64,000 nt of DNA from Microbacterium enclense (lineage in GTDB: Bacteria; Actinomycetota; Actinomycetes; Actinomycetales; Microbacteriaceae), in the NCBI GenBank assembly GCA_038182865.1, contig CP116226.1:3720001-3784000 (forward strand). The letters are read 5' to 3'. Each line of letters starts with the position of its first letter. The stretch's first letter is position 1. The position numbers and the translations under genes were made by a program. Shown in pieces: positions 8,526-17,308 of the stretch. The notes under the pieces were generated by a model. The model was not told where the DNA came from and ran no database searches. It saw nothing but the letters and a program-made list of their open reading frames with translations.

Positions 8526-9476
8526 TCAGCCGAGGGTGCCGAGGATGTCGACGACGTAGACGAGCGCCTTGTCCGCCGGCGCACCGAGGGCCTGCTGGTC
8601 GTCGGACGTCTGGTCGGCGGGGACGACCACGAGCACCTGCGAGCCGACCGTCTGACCCTCGAGAGCCGACGCCAGGGCACTCGGCAGCTTCGAGACCGTG
8701 GCCTGCCCGGGCGCACCGTTCTCCCACGTCGATGCGAAGGTCGTCTTCGCGCCCCACGCGACACCCACCAGGTGGATCATGACGCTCGAGTCCGCCGCGA
8801 GCACCTCGCCATCGCCCTTCTTCAGCGTCTCGGTCCGAACGTCGGTGGGGGCGTCGTTCTGCGGGAACGAGATGCCCGGCCGACCGTCGGGAGCGCGCAC
8901 CACGGAGGGCATGCCGGTGCCGGTGTTGAATTGATCGACGCCGTCGGCCGCGGGCAGGAACACCTTGCGCATGTCGACGACGAAGACGCCCGGCGCTCCC
9001 TCGGGCAGCCCGAGTCCCCGTGCCTTGTCGGCCGGGATCTGGTCGCCGGGGATGGCGACAGCCACGCGGGAGCCCTCGGCAGCGCACTGCAGGGCCGCCG
9101 TCAGCCCCGGAACGCTCGGCTCGAGCGCCGTGAGCGAGGTCGACTTCGTGAGATCGGAGCTGTACTGCGTGGCGATCGCCGTCTCGCCCGTGACGCCGTT
9201 CATCACCGTCACGTTGACGAGCGCGAGCTGTCCGGGCTGCGTCAGCTTCTCGCCGTCACCCGCGATGAGCGTGTCGACCGCCGACTGGGTCGGCAGGAAG
9301 GGGCTGCGCAGGCTCACCGTGGGCGCCGCGCCCAGGTCGCCGCTCGCCGAGATCGCCGCTGACAGGGCGGGATCGGCGGTCGGGGTCGGACACGAGGCCC
9401 CGGCGGAGGCGGAGCAGCCGACGAGACCGAATCCGGCGAGGGCGGTCACGGCGACGAAGGCGGGGAGTCTGCGCAC
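8526..9476 (-). CDS. FKBP-type peptidyl-prolyl isomerase lipoprotein
   Basis: A 316-residue exported lipoprotein. A signal peptide ends in the lipobox L-V-G-C (Cys about 21), followed by two FKBP-like domains in tandem (about 55-165 and 185-316). Both are divergent: the usual F-D-x-S and W-E-x-x-L motifs are weak (Q-Y-S-S-D and F-A-S-T-W-E), so isomerase activity is uncertain. The start is GTG, 9 bases after the trmI stop. A lipoprotein of this type next to pafBC is common in Microbacteriaceae (from memory). Confidence 0.85.
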   Translation of the reverse strand: MRRLPAFVAVTALAGFGLVGCSASAGASCPTPTADPALSAAISASGDLGAAPTVSLRSPFLPTQSAVDTLIAGDGEKLTQPGQLALVNVTVMNGVTGETAIATQYSSDLTKSTSLTALEPSVPGLTAALQCAAEGSRVAVAIPGDQIPADKARGLGLPEGAPGVFVVDMRKVFLPAADGVDQFNTGTGMPSVVRAPDGRPGISFPQNDAPTDVRTETLKKGDGEVLAADSSVMIHLVGVAWGAKTTFASTWENGAPGQATVSKLPSALASALEGQTVGSQVLVVVPADQTSDDQQALGAPADKALVYVVDILGTLG

Positions 9477-9485
9477 CGGAACAGT

Positions 9486-10508
9486 TTAGGGCGTCGCGTC
9501 CGATGAATCCGCCGAGGGCGTGGCATCCTGCCGCTGCCGAACGCCGTCGGCCGCCTTCTGCGCCTCTCGCACCCGCTTGCGCAGGTTCTTGTCGGTGATC
9601 TCACGATCGCCGACGGCCCCCGGGGTCCACAGCTCGACGTCCTCGTCGCCGTAGCTCGACTTCGACGCGCGCCGCTTGACCTCGGGCGGCACCGCGCCCG
9701 GCGCCAGACGACGGGCGGTCAGCAGGAAGCCGGTGTGGGCGATCATGCGGTGATCGGGACGGACCGCGAGTCCCTCGACGTGCCAGCCGCGGACCATGGT
9801 CTCGGAGGCATCCGGGTCGGTGAAGAGTCCGGTCGCGCGGATGTACTCCGCGACCCGGCTGAGCTGGGTCGCCGTCGCCACGTAACACAGGACGACACCG
9901 CCCGGGGTGAGCGCGTCCGCGGCGACGTCGATGCACTCCCAGGGCGCGAGCATGTCGAGCACCACGCGGTCGACCGATGCCGGCTCGACAGCGGTCGGGA
10001 GGCTCTCGACGAGGTCGCCCACCACCACGTCCCAGGTCGAGGGGGCGCCACCCAGGAAGGTCTCGACGTTGGCGCGGGCGACGTCGGCGAACTCCTCACG
10101 CCGTTCGAACGAGACGAGGCGACCCGCCGGTCCGATCGCTCGCAGCAGCCACAGGGACAGGGCACCGGAGCCCACGCCGGCCTCGACCACCGTCGCACCC
10201 GGGAAGATGTCGGCGGCCGACAGGATCTGCGCGGCGTCCTTGGGGTAGACGATCGCGGCTCCCCGCGGCATCGACATCACGAAGTCGCGGAGCAGCGGCC
10301 GCAGGGCCAGGTAGTCGTGACCCGCGCTGTTGGTCACGACGCTGCCGTCGGGCGCGCCGACGAGCAGCGAGTGCTTCAGCACGCCGTTATGCGTGTGCAG
10401 CTCGCCGTCTTCGCGCAGGGTGATGGTGTGCAACCGCCCCTTGGGGCCGGTCAACTGCACGCGATCGCCGACCCGGAACGGGCCGCTCAGGTGCGGGGTC
10501 TCACTCAT
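9486..10508 (-). CDS. trmI: tRNA (adenine-58-N1)-methyltransferase TrmI
   Basis: A 340-residue enzyme that methylates A58 in the T-loop of tRNA using S-adenosylmethionine. It has an N-terminal small beta domain (F-R-V-G-D-R-V-Q-L), the conserved I-V-Y-P-K-D-A-A-Q-I-L, the SAM loop V-V-E-A-G-V-G-S-G-A-L-S (about 103-114) and catalytic-region V-L-D-M-L-A-P-W. The ATG at 10508 is chosen because it overlaps the preceding HAD stop by 4 bases. The open frame beyond it is antisense to the HAD gene. Confidence 0.94.
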   Translation of the reverse strand: MSETPHLSGPFRVGDRVQLTGPKGRLHTITLREDGELHTHNGVLKHSLLVGAPDGSVVTNSAGHDYLALRPLLRDFVMSMPRGAAIVYPKDAAQILSAADIFPGATVVEAGVGSGALSLWLLRAIGPAGRLVSFERREEFADVARANVETFLGGAPSTWDVVVGDLVESLPTAVEPASVDRVVLDMLAPWECIDVAADALTPGGVVLCYVATATQLSRVAEYIRATGLFTDPDASETMVRGWHVEGLAVRPDHRMIAHTGFLLTARRLAPGAVPPEVKRRASKSSYGDEDVELWTPGAVGDREITDKNLRKRVREAQKAADGVRQRQDATPSADSSDATP

Positions 10509-11221
10509 CGGGTCTCCTGGGTGGTCGTGTGCGGGAGCGACGGGATGCCGAGGCTCGAGAGTCGGGAGGCATGCAGGTCGCGCAGGTCGGCGGTCGAGCG
10601 TCCCTCCAGGCTCGGCCAGAGGGCGTCGGCGCCCAGGCCGTCCAGGGGCACCATGAGCGGGACCCCGAGAGTGACGGCGCCGCTGGCGATCGCCGAGCGC
10701 AGACCGTTGGGCGAGTCCTCGATCGCCACGGTGTCGGCCACGTCGACGCCGAGAGCGGCGCACGCCTGGAGGTAGGGGTCGGGGTGCGGCTTCGGGCGCT
10801 CGACGTCGTCACCCGCGACGACCACATCGAAGGCGGGGAAGTCGATCAGATCGATGACCGAAAGCGCCATGCGACGCATCGACATCGTCACCAGCGCCGT
10901 CTTCACGCCATGACGGCGGAGGTCGGCCAGAAGCTCCCGGGCACCCGGGCGGAACGGCACGCCGACGACCGAGAGCTGGCGCAGCACCTCGTCGGTGAGG
11001 TAGGCGATGATCTCGTCGGTCCCCCACGGCACGCCCGCGTTCTGCAGCAGCCGAGCGGAGTCCTCGAGGGCGAGCCCCACCATGCCGAGAGCCTGCTCGT
11101 GCGACCACGTTCCTCCGAAGCGCTCGACCAGCGGCGTCTCGGCGGCCATCCAGAAGGGTTCGGTGTCGACGAGTGTGCCGTCCATGTCCCAGAGGACAGC
11201 GGCGGGCGCGGAAGAAGTCAT
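10505..11221 (-). CDS. HAD-IA phosphatase (beta-phosphoglucomutase-like)
   Basis: A 238-residue haloacid-dehalogenase-fold phosphatase. The four motifs are seen: D-M-D-G-T-L-V-D-T-E (I), V-T-M-S (II, with Thr/Ser), K-P-H-P-D-P-Y (III lysine) and I-E-D-S-P-N-G (IV). The cap is the helical type typical of sugar-phosphate phosphatases and mutases; the substrate cannot be told. It is the first gene of the leftward HAD-trmI-FKBP run. The gap to the divergent PAC2 gene is 96 bases. Confidence 0.9.
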   Translation of the reverse strand: MTSSAPAAVLWDMDGTLVDTEPFWMAAETPLVERFGGTWSHEQALGMVGLALEDSARLLQNAGVPWGTDEIIAYLTDEVLRQLSVVGVPFRPGARELLADLRRHGVKTALVTMSMRRMALSVIDLIDFPAFDVVVAGDDVERPKPHPDPYLQACAALGVDVADTVAIEDSPNGLRSAIASGAVTLGVPLMVPLDGLGADALWPSLEGRSTADLRDLHASRLSSLGIPSLPHTTTQETR

Positions 11222-11317
11222 CGTTCCATCGTATCGAGGGCGCCGCCCGCGGCCGATCCGGCGGCGGCGCATGCGCCTATCCTGGAACCCAGCCCTTTTC
11301 GGGGCAGAGGAGGTCGC

Positions 11318-12184
11318 GTGGACGCACTGGGTCGCCGGATCATCGTCGCCGCTTTCGACGGCTGGAACGACGCCGGAGAGGCGGCGTCCGCCGCCGCGTC
11401 TCTGCTGCGCGCCGGCACCGAGTACGAAGTGGTGCACGCCGTCGATCCCGAGCTGTACTTCGACTACCAGTACACGCGTCCGCAGATCGGCCTCGATGCG
11501 GAGGGACACCGCACCCTCACCTGGCCCGAGGCGCGGTTGCTGCGGCCGGTGCAGCGCTCCGACGACGCGGAGATCTGGTTGCTCGTCGGCGTCGAACCCG
11601 CGCGCGCATGGCAGGCCTTCGCCGCGGAGTTCATCGATGTCGCGCTCCGGGAAGACGTGACGGGGTTCGTCGCGCTCGGGTCGATGATGTCCGACGTGCC
11701 GCACACTCGCCCCATCTCCGTGTTCGCGGGCAGTGACAACGAGAGCGTCCGCCAGTCCCTCGATCTCGAACGGAGCCTGTACGAGGGGCCGGTCGGAATC
11801 CTGAGCGCGATCGGTTACGCGGCCGAGGGCGTCGGCATCCCCACGGCCAGCCTGTGGGCGAGCGTGCCGCACTACGTCGCCGGCCACACACCCTCACCCA
11901 AAGCGACCCTGGCCATCCTCGACCGTCTGCAGTCGATCACCGGGATCGACGTTCCGCGCGGAGACCTGGCCGCCGAGGCCGTCGCATGGGAGGCCTCGAT
12001 CGACGCCGCGGCCGCCGACGACGAAGAGATGAGCGAGTACATCCGTCAGCTCGAGCAGACGCGCGACACGTGGGACTCCCCCGAGGCATCGGGGGACGCG
12101 ATCGCGCAGGAGTTCGAGCGATACCTGCGACGCGGGGGCGAGGGCCCGTCCAAACCCGGTCGCGACGACCCCCCGCGTCGCTGA
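11318..12184 (+). CDS. PAC2 family protein
   Basis: A 288-residue member of the PAC2 (proteasome assembly chaperone 2) fold family, common in actinobacteria with unclear function. F-D-G-W-N-D-A-G-E-A-A-S near residue 14 and the later A-L-G-S-M-M-S-D-V-P-H-T are characteristic. The start is GTG at 11318, with AGAGGAGG 6 bases upstream. It is transcribed away from the HAD gene and ends at a strong bidirectional terminator. Confidence 0.9.
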   Translation: MDALGRRIIVAAFDGWNDAGEAASAAASLLRAGTEYEVVHAVDPELYFDYQYTRPQIGLDAEGHRTLTWPEARLLRPVQRSDDAEIWLLVGVEPARAWQAFAAEFIDVALREDVTGFVALGSMMSDVPHTRPISVFAGSDNESVRQSLDLERSLYEGPVGILSAIGYAAEGVGIPTASLWASVPHYVAGHTPSPKATLAILDRLQSITGIDVPRGDLAAEAVAWEASIDAAAADDEEMSEYIRQLEQTRDTWDSPEASGDAIAQEFERYLRRGGEGPSKPGRDDPPRR

Positions 12185-12190
12185 CCGCAG

Positions 12191-12232
12191 ACGACGACGG
12201 CGCCGTCCCCTTCGGGGCGGCGCCGTCGTCGT
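12191..12232. terminator. Bidirectional terminator between PAC2 gene and uppP
   Basis: A 15-bp stem (12191-12205 with 12218-12232), extended by 4 G-C pairs to a 3-base loop with one bulged T. It is centred between convergent genes. No long T-tract is present, as is usual in high-GC actinobacteria. Confidence 0.75.
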
Positions 12233-12245
12233 GAGCGGACGGTTC

Positions 12246-13094
12246 TCAGCTGGTGATGACCGTCGAGACGGCGGGGATGACACCGAGCGAGAGCAGCACG
12301 ATGATCAGGATGCCGAGCGCCACCCGGTAGATCACGAAGGGCAGGAAGCTGCCCTTCTTCAGGTACTGCATGAGGAACGCGATCACGAGGTATCCCACGA
12401 CGAAGGCGATCACCGTCGCGAGGGCCGTCTCCCCCAGGTTGTAGGGACCGGTTCCCTCGTCGAAGCTCTTGTAGAGCTCGTACAGACCGCTCGCGAACAC
12501 CGCCGGAACGGCGAGCAGGAACGAGTACTCCGCCGCCGCGGTGCGCTTGTAGCCGAGCGCGCGCCCCAGGGTCGTGGTCGCTCCCGAGCGCGAGACGCCC
12601 GGGACCAGAGCCAGGGCCTGCGCGAAGCCGAAGGCGAAGCCGTGGCCGACGGTGAGGTCGTCGAGGTCGCGGCGACGCTTGCCATAGTGGTCGGCGACGC
12701 CCAGCAGGACGCCGAAGACGATCAGGACGATCGCGGTGATCCACAGGCTCCGGAAGTTGTCGCGGATCAGGCTCTGCAGCAGGAACCCGAGCACACCGAT
12801 CGGCACGGTGCCGATGATGATGTACCAGCCCATGCGGGCATCCGGGTCGCTGCGCGGCACGCGGCCCGTCAGCGAGAGGAACCAGCGCGAGAGCACGCGG
12901 ACGATCTTCTTGCGGAAGTACAACAGCACCGCGAGCTCGGTACCGATCTGCGTGATGGCGGTGAAGGTCGCGCCCGGATCGGTCTGCGACGGGAGGAACT
13001 CGCCCACGATGCGCAGGTGAGCGCTCGAAGAGATGGGGAGGAACTCGGTGAGGCCCTGAACGAGCCCCAGGATGATGACCTCGAGAATGTGCAT
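12246..13094 (-). CDS. uppP: Undecaprenyl-diphosphatase
   Basis: A 282-residue integral-membrane phosphatase (BacA/UppP) that recycles undecaprenyl diphosphate for peptidoglycan synthesis and gives bacitracin tolerance. Both active-site signatures are present: E-F-L-P-I-S-S-S-A-H near residues 17-27 and P-G-V-S-R-S-G-A at about 161-168. The ATG at 13094 starts the family N-terminus (M-H-I-L-E-V-I-I-L-G). It lies 8 bases after the M20 peptidase stop, so the two are probably co-transcribed. Confidence 0.95.
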   Translation of the reverse strand: MHILEVIILGLVQGLTEFLPISSSAHLRIVGEFLPSQTDPGATFTAITQIGTELAVLLYFRKKIVRVLSRWFLSLTGRVPRSDPDARMGWYIIIGTVPIGVLGFLLQSLIRDNFRSLWITAIVLIVFGVLLGVADHYGKRRRDLDDLTVGHGFAFGFAQALALVPGVSRSGATTTLGRALGYKRTAAAEYSFLLAVPAVFASGLYELYKSFDEGTGPYNLGETALATVIAFVVGYLVIAFLMQYLKKGSFLPFVIYRVALGILIIVLLSLGVIPAVSTVITS

Positions 13095-13102
13095 ACGGTC
13101 CT

Positions 13103-14404
13103 TCAGTACGTCCGGATGAGGTCGGCGAGAACTCGTCGACCGAACTCGAGCGCGTCGACGGGGACGCGCTCGTCGACACCGTGGAACATCCCGGTGAAGT
13201 CGAGATCGGCGGGAAGTCGCAACGGCGCGAATCCGTAACCGGAGATTCCGAGGCCCGCGAGGGCCTTGTTGTCGGTGCCGCCGCCCATCAGGTATGGAAT
13301 GACCGGTACACCGGGGTCGTGCCGGTCGAGTTGCGCGACCATGGCGTCGACGAGGTCGCCCGAGAACGGCACCTCGAGGCCGATGTCGGTGTGGACGACC
13401 TCGATCTCGATGTGGGGTCCGACGATCCGGCGGATGTCGTCGAGCGCGGCGCGTTCGGTTCCGGGGAGCACGCGCACGTCGATCAGCGCCTCGGCGCGGT
13501 CGGGGATGACGTTGTGCTTGTATCCCGCGGTCAGGCCGGTGGGGTTCGTCGTGGTCCGCAGCGTCGAGCGGATGAAGCTGGATGCCGCGCCCGTACGCAG
13601 AGCGAGCGCATCGGGGTCGCCCGCGTCGTCTCCGGTGATCTCGGCCAGGCCGGCGAGCAGTCGCGTGGTCGTGTCGGTCAGGCGCACGGGCCACGCCGTG
13701 CGGCCGAGCGCGGACACCGCTTCGGCGAGGGCGGTGACCGCGTTGTCGGGATGCAGGCCGCTGCCGTGCCCGGCGCGACCGCGCGCGATGAGCTTGATCC
13801 AGATGAGGGCCTTCTCCCCCACCTGCAGCAGGTACGCCCGGCGATCACCGACCGCGATCGAGTAGCCGCCGACCTCGCTGATCGCCTCCGTCGCACCGGC
13901 GAACCATTCGGGCTTGTCCTTCACGACCAGGGCAGACCCCTCGACGCCGCCGTTCTCCTCGTCCGCGAAGAACGTCACGATGATGTCGCGCTCGGGCTGC
14001 TCCCCCGCGCGCAGCACGTCGGCGACGGAGGTGAGGATCATGGCATCCATGTCCTTCATGTCGACCGCTCCGCGACCCCACAGGATGCCGTCGCGGATCT
14101 CGCCGGAGAACGGGTCGACGCTCCAGTCCTCGGCGACGGCCGGAACCACATCGAGGTGGCCGTGCAGGACCAGGGCGGGCTTGTCGGGGTTGCGTCCGGG
14201 GACGCGCGCGCTGACGTTCGTCCGCCGCGCGATGGGCTCGTAGTACTCGGTCGACAGGCCCAGCCCCTCGAGGTAGGCCCCGACGTACTCGGCGGCTTCC
14301 CGTTCTCCGTTGGAGCGTCCGCCGCCATAGTTCGAGGTGTCGAACCGAATGAGGTCGGACGCCACGCGGGCGACCTCGGGTACGTCGTTCTCGAGCTCGG
14401 GCAT
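13103..14404 (-). CDS. M20-family metallopeptidase/deacylase
   Basis: A 433-residue zinc hydrolase of the M20 (ArgE/DapE/carboxypeptidase) family. It has the metal ligand H-G-H-L-D-V-V-P (His about 81), D-M-K-D-M-D, the catalytic D-E-E-N-G-G (about 146) and a later H-G-V-D-E-R-V-P. An inserted dimerisation domain is present (about 200-330). Substrate is unknown; this group includes dipeptidases and acylase-1-like enzymes. The start ATG at 14404 is preferred; an in-frame upstream ATG would add about 14 residues without family similarity. Confidence 0.88.
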   Translation of the reverse strand: MPELENDVPEVARVASDLIRFDTSNYGGGRSNGEREAAEYVGAYLEGLGLSTEYYEPIARRTNVSARVPGRNPDKPALVLHGHLDVVPAVAEDWSVDPFSGEIRDGILWGRGAVDMKDMDAMILTSVADVLRAGEQPERDIIVTFFADEENGGVEGSALVVKDKPEWFAGATEAISEVGGYSIAVGDRRAYLLQVGEKALIWIKLIARGRAGHGSGLHPDNAVTALAEAVSALGRTAWPVRLTDTTTRLLAGLAEITGDDAGDPDALALRTGAASSFIRSTLRTTTNPTGLTAGYKHNVIPDRAEALIDVRVLPGTERAALDDIRRIVGPHIEIEVVHTDIGLEVPFSGDLVDAMVAQLDRHDPGVPVIPYLMGGGTDNKALAGLGISGYGFAPLRLPADLDFTGMFHGVDERVPVDALEFGRRVLADLIRTY

Positions 14405-14522
14405 GCGCTCTACGGTACCTGTGGCCGGGGCCGTCGACCGTCGCATGTCGCTGCGCGACGGGCGCGTCGGCGCGGCCGCGAGGAGCCGCTCGTCCCGTGC
14501 CGCGCCCGGGGTGCGACGTCGG

Positions 14523-14552
14523 TTCGAGACGGGCCTGCGATCGTGGTAATGT
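14523..14552 (+). promoter_or_regulatory. Possible tRNA-Leu promoter
   Basis: TTCGAG (14523-14528), 18 bases, TAATGT (14547-14552), about 33 bases before the tRNA 5' end. This is a weak match to a SigA promoter. It is proposed from position only. Confidence 0.3.
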
Positions 14553-14585
14553 CGTTCCTCGTTGCGCAAGCGACAAACACCCAAT

Positions 14586-14671
14586 GCGCGGGTGGCGGAA
14601 TAGGTAGACGCGCTAGCTTGAGGTGCTAGTGCCCGTATTAGGGCGTGGGGGTTCAAGTCCCCCCTCGCGCA
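14586..14671 (+). tRNA. tRNA-Leu (anticodon GAG)
   Basis: An 86-nt type II tRNA. The acceptor arms are GCGCGGG (14586-14592) and CTCGCGC (14664-14670, one G-U pair), with discriminator A at 14671. CCA is not encoded. The anticodon stem CTAGC/GCTAG encloses loop TTGAGGT with anticodon GAG, reading CUC/CUU. A long variable arm and a T-arm with GTTCAAGTCC complete the leucine type. Confidence 0.97.
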
Positions 14672-14679
14672 CAGACGAC

Positions 14680-14712
14680 AAAGACCCCCGGGGTTCATCC
14701 CCGGGGGTCTTT
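14680..14712 (+). terminator. Terminator after tRNA-Leu
   Basis: A perfect 14-bp inverted repeat (14680-14693 with 14699-14712, AAAGACCCCCGGGG type) with a 5-base loop. It ends in CTTTAT, a classic intrinsic terminator 9 bases after the tRNA. Confidence 0.9.
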
Positions 14713-14760
14713 ATCGTTCCTGCGGGAGCGGGAGGGCTTCGGACCCATTCTGGGTTGGGC

Positions 14761-14882
14761 CCACGCCGCCGGAGGCTCCGCGAGCCGCGCAGCGGCGCGT
14801 GGGGTGTGGCCCACGCCGCCGGAGGCTCCGCGCGCCGCGCAGCGGCGCGTGGGGTGTGGCCCACGCCGCTCGGAGCCACGCG
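14761..14882. repeat. Tandem repeat, 50-bp unit, about 2.4 copies
   Basis: Bases 14761-14810 and 14811-14860 are identical except for one base (A/C at the 23rd position). A third, decaying copy starts at 14861. Each unit is itself partly self-complementary (CCACGCCGC near one end, GCGGCGCGTGG near the other), so hairpins are possible. No coding frame is credible here. Confidence 0.9.
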
Positions 14883-14955
14883 TACCCGGCATCCGGTCCC
14901 CGCTCGTGATACCGAGGAAACACCCATGTGACGCGGCAGCCCTAGCGTCGGGGAC

Positions 14956-15999
14956 ATGTACCGCTTCCACGTGCCCACGATCGACATCTCCGCCTGGGTC
15001 GGGCCCGGCTCGCCCGACGCGCGCGCCGCCGTCGCCGCCGCCGTCGACCACGCGTGCCGCACCGTGGGGTTCATGCAGATCGTGGGTCATGGCATCCCGG
15101 ATGCCGTCATCACCGGTCTGACGGAAGGGATCGACGAGTTCTTCGCGCTGCCGCTGGATGCCAAGAAGGCGTACGTACGGCCGGCCGGCGAGAACCGCGG
15201 ATACAGCCCGCCGAAGAGCGAGTCGCTCAGCTACAGCCTGGGCGTCGACCCCATCACCCGGATGAATGACTTCTTCGAGGCGTACAACATCGGGACCTCG
15301 GCGGCGGAGTACCCGGGCAGCACGGCGACTCCCGACGACCACGCCGCCAACACGTGGCCGGCCGAGACCACGGTGTTCGAGCCCGCGGTGACCGCGTACT
15401 ACGCCGAGGCGCGCCGGGTCGCGCACACGCTGACGCGGGTGTTCGCCGCGGCGCTGCGCGTGCGCGAAGACTTCTTCGACGATGTCACCGACCACTCCAT
15501 CGACGTGCTGCGCATGAACAACTACGCCCTTCCGCCGGGCTCGATCGAGCTGGGCGGCGAGCTCACAGGCATGGGCGAGCACACCGACTTCGGGCTCGTC
15601 ACGGTGCTGTGGGCCGATCAGGTGAAGGGCCTGCAGGTGCTCGGTCAGGACGGGTCGTGGAACGACGTCTCCCCCGCCGACGGCGCCCTGCTGGTCAATC
15701 TCGGCGACGTCGCGGCCCGCCTGACCAACGACAAGTGGATGTCGACGCTGCACCGGGTCAAGCCGCCGGTCGTGGATGGCACGATCGAACGCCGCCGTTC
15801 GGCCGCGTTCTTCCACGACGGCAACGCCGACGCGGTGATCGCTCCCCTGCCGCACTTCGTCTCGGCCGAGGCCCCGGCGCTCTACGATCCGGTGACCGTG
15901 CGCGAGCACATCGCGGCGAAGCTCGCCGGGTCGCGCGCGGGGCGCAAGAATGTCAGCGCCGTGCGCGAGGCCGCGCGGGTCACGGCGAGCCGCGTCTGA
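14956..15999 (+). CDS. 2-oxoglutarate/Fe(II) dioxygenase, isopenicillin-N-synthase family
   Basis: A 347-residue non-heme iron oxygenase. It has an N-terminal DIOX_N segment (V-G-F-M-Q-I-V-G-H-G-I), then the jelly-roll core. The iron ligands are H209 and D211 (G-E-H-T-D-F-G) and H266 (L-H-R-V), and R280-x-S282 is the co-substrate-binding R-x-S motif. Similar proteins act on small molecules such as antibiotics, ethylene precursors or flavonoid-like compounds; nothing nearby identifies the substrate. It stands alone, convergent with the VIT1/CCC1 gene. Confidence 0.88.
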   Translation: MYRFHVPTIDISAWVGPGSPDARAAVAAAVDHACRTVGFMQIVGHGIPDAVITGLTEGIDEFFALPLDAKKAYVRPAGENRGYSPPKSESLSYSLGVDPITRMNDFFEAYNIGTSAAEYPGSTATPDDHAANTWPAETTVFEPAVTAYYAEARRVAHTLTRVFAAALRVREDFFDDVTDHSIDVLRMNNYALPPGSIELGGELTGMGEHTDFGLVTVLWADQVKGLQVLGQDGSWNDVSPADGALLVNLGDVAARLTNDKWMSTLHRVKPPVVDGTIERRRSAAFFHDGNADAVIAPLPHFVSAEAPALYDPVTVREHIAAKLAGSRAGRKNVSAVREAARVTASRV

Positions 16000-16046
16000 G
16001 CGCCCTCTCGCGCGGGCGGGCGCCGGCCGCGCGGTACCGCACGCGG

Positions 16047-17126
16047 TCAGCCCGCTGACACCCCGAACAGCAGGCCCAGCACGTAGGTGACCGCGGCGGC
16101 GCCGAAGCCGATCGCGAGCTGGCGCAGGCCACGCTTCAGCGGCGAGCCACCGGAGAGCAGACCGACCATCGCTCCCGTGCCCATGAGCGCCAGCCCCACG
16201 AGAGCCAGCGCCACCGCCACCGCGGCGAAGCCCGACAGGCCGAAGATCCACGGCAGCACCGGGATGATCGCCCCCGACGCGAAGAACAGGAAGCTCGACA
16301 CCGCGGCACCCCAATCGCTGCCCACGACGTCGTGCGACGACTCCCCCGGCGCGGCCCCCGCGGGTGCCTGCCCGGCCTGCGCGGCAGTCACGACCTCGCG
16401 CGCTTTGTCGAGGGCGGCGTCGGGATCCATGCCGCGCGTGCGATACACGAGCGCCAGCTCGTTGGCATCCAGATCCAGGTGCGGCAGGGCCGAGTCGGCG
16501 AAGTCGCTCTCTTCGGTGGCCTTGAGCAGCTCGCGCTGCGACCGCACCGACACGAACTCCCCCGCGCCCATCGACAGGGCTCCGGCGAGCAGACCGGCGA
16601 TCCCGCTGAACAGCACGAACCCGGGAGCGACACCCGTCGCTCCGATGCCCATCACGAGGGCGAGATTGGAGACGAGTCCGTCGTTCGCGCCGAACACGGC
16701 GGCCCGGAAGGTTCCGGACAGGCGACGACGACCGCGCGCGGCGAGCCCGCGCACGACCTCGTGATGCACGCGCTCATCGGCAGCCATCGCGGCCGTCGCG
16801 TAGGGCTCGTCGGCATACGGCGAACGCGCCTCGGCATTCTGGGCGAGCGCGAGCACGAAGATCGAGCCGAAGCGGCGCGCCATCCACGCGAGCAGCCGCG
16901 TGCCGATCCCGGGGGCGGGCAACCGCTGCGGCTGCTCCCCGAGCAGATCGATCCAGTGCTGCTCGTGACGCCCCTCAGCCTCGGCGAGAGCGAGCAGGAT
17001 GTCGCGCTCCTCGCCCGTTCGGCGGGCGGCGAGTTCGCGGTACACGCGGGCTTCGGCGCGTTCATCGACGAGATAGCGCGCCCAGCGGCGGCGATCGCGG
17101 GCGGTGGGTGTGGCGGGGGTCGACAC
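16047..17126 (-). CDS. VIT1/CCC1 family Fe/Mn transporter with N-terminal ferritin-like domain
   Basis: A 359-residue fusion. Residues 1-140 form a rubrerythrin-like helical domain with E-x-x-H iron-ligand patterns (D-E-R-A-E-A-R, E-A-E-G-R-H, D-E-R-V-H-H-E-V). A CCC1/VIT1 membrane domain follows, with G-A-N-D-G-L-V-S-N and M-G-A-G-E-F-V-S-V-R. Family members move Fe2+ or Mn2+ across membranes. The start is GTG at 17126, 5 bases after AAGGAG. The iron island begins 5 kb away, but no iron box is seen here. Confidence 0.88.
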   Translation of the reverse strand: MSTPATPTARDRRRWARYLVDERAEARVYRELAARRTGEERDILLALAEAEGRHEQHWIDLLGEQPQRLPAPGIGTRLLAWMARRFGSIFVLALAQNAEARSPYADEPYATAAMAADERVHHEVVRGLAARGRRRLSGTFRAAVFGANDGLVSNLALVMGIGATGVAPGFVLFSGIAGLLAGALSMGAGEFVSVRSQRELLKATEESDFADSALPHLDLDANELALVYRTRGMDPDAALDKAREVVTAAQAGQAPAGAAPGESSHDVVGSDWGAAVSSFLFFASGAIIPVLPWIFGLSGFAAVAVALALVGLALMGTGAMVGLLSGGSPLKRGLRQLAIGFGAAAVTYVLGLLFGVSAG

Positions 17127-17308
17127 GGGTGCTCCTTGGGGTCGTCCCCCACCGTAATGAGCCGGAACCCTTCCCCCGGGCGCGTCGGCCACACTGACAG
17201 CATTTCGGGGTTCCGAAGCGCGAGGCCGCGCGGACGCCGCGGGGCGAATACCCGCGGGTCGAGGGCCGCGAAACCGCGGCGCCACGCAGGCGCCGCGACG
17301 GGCAGCGC

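Noticed and set aside
14761..14882. CRISPR array
   Set aside because: Units abut with no unique spacers, only about 2.4 copies, and no cas genes are present.
14586..14960. Integration site (att) at tRNA-Leu
   Set aside because: No integrase gene and no repeated tRNA 3' end were found downstream within the window.
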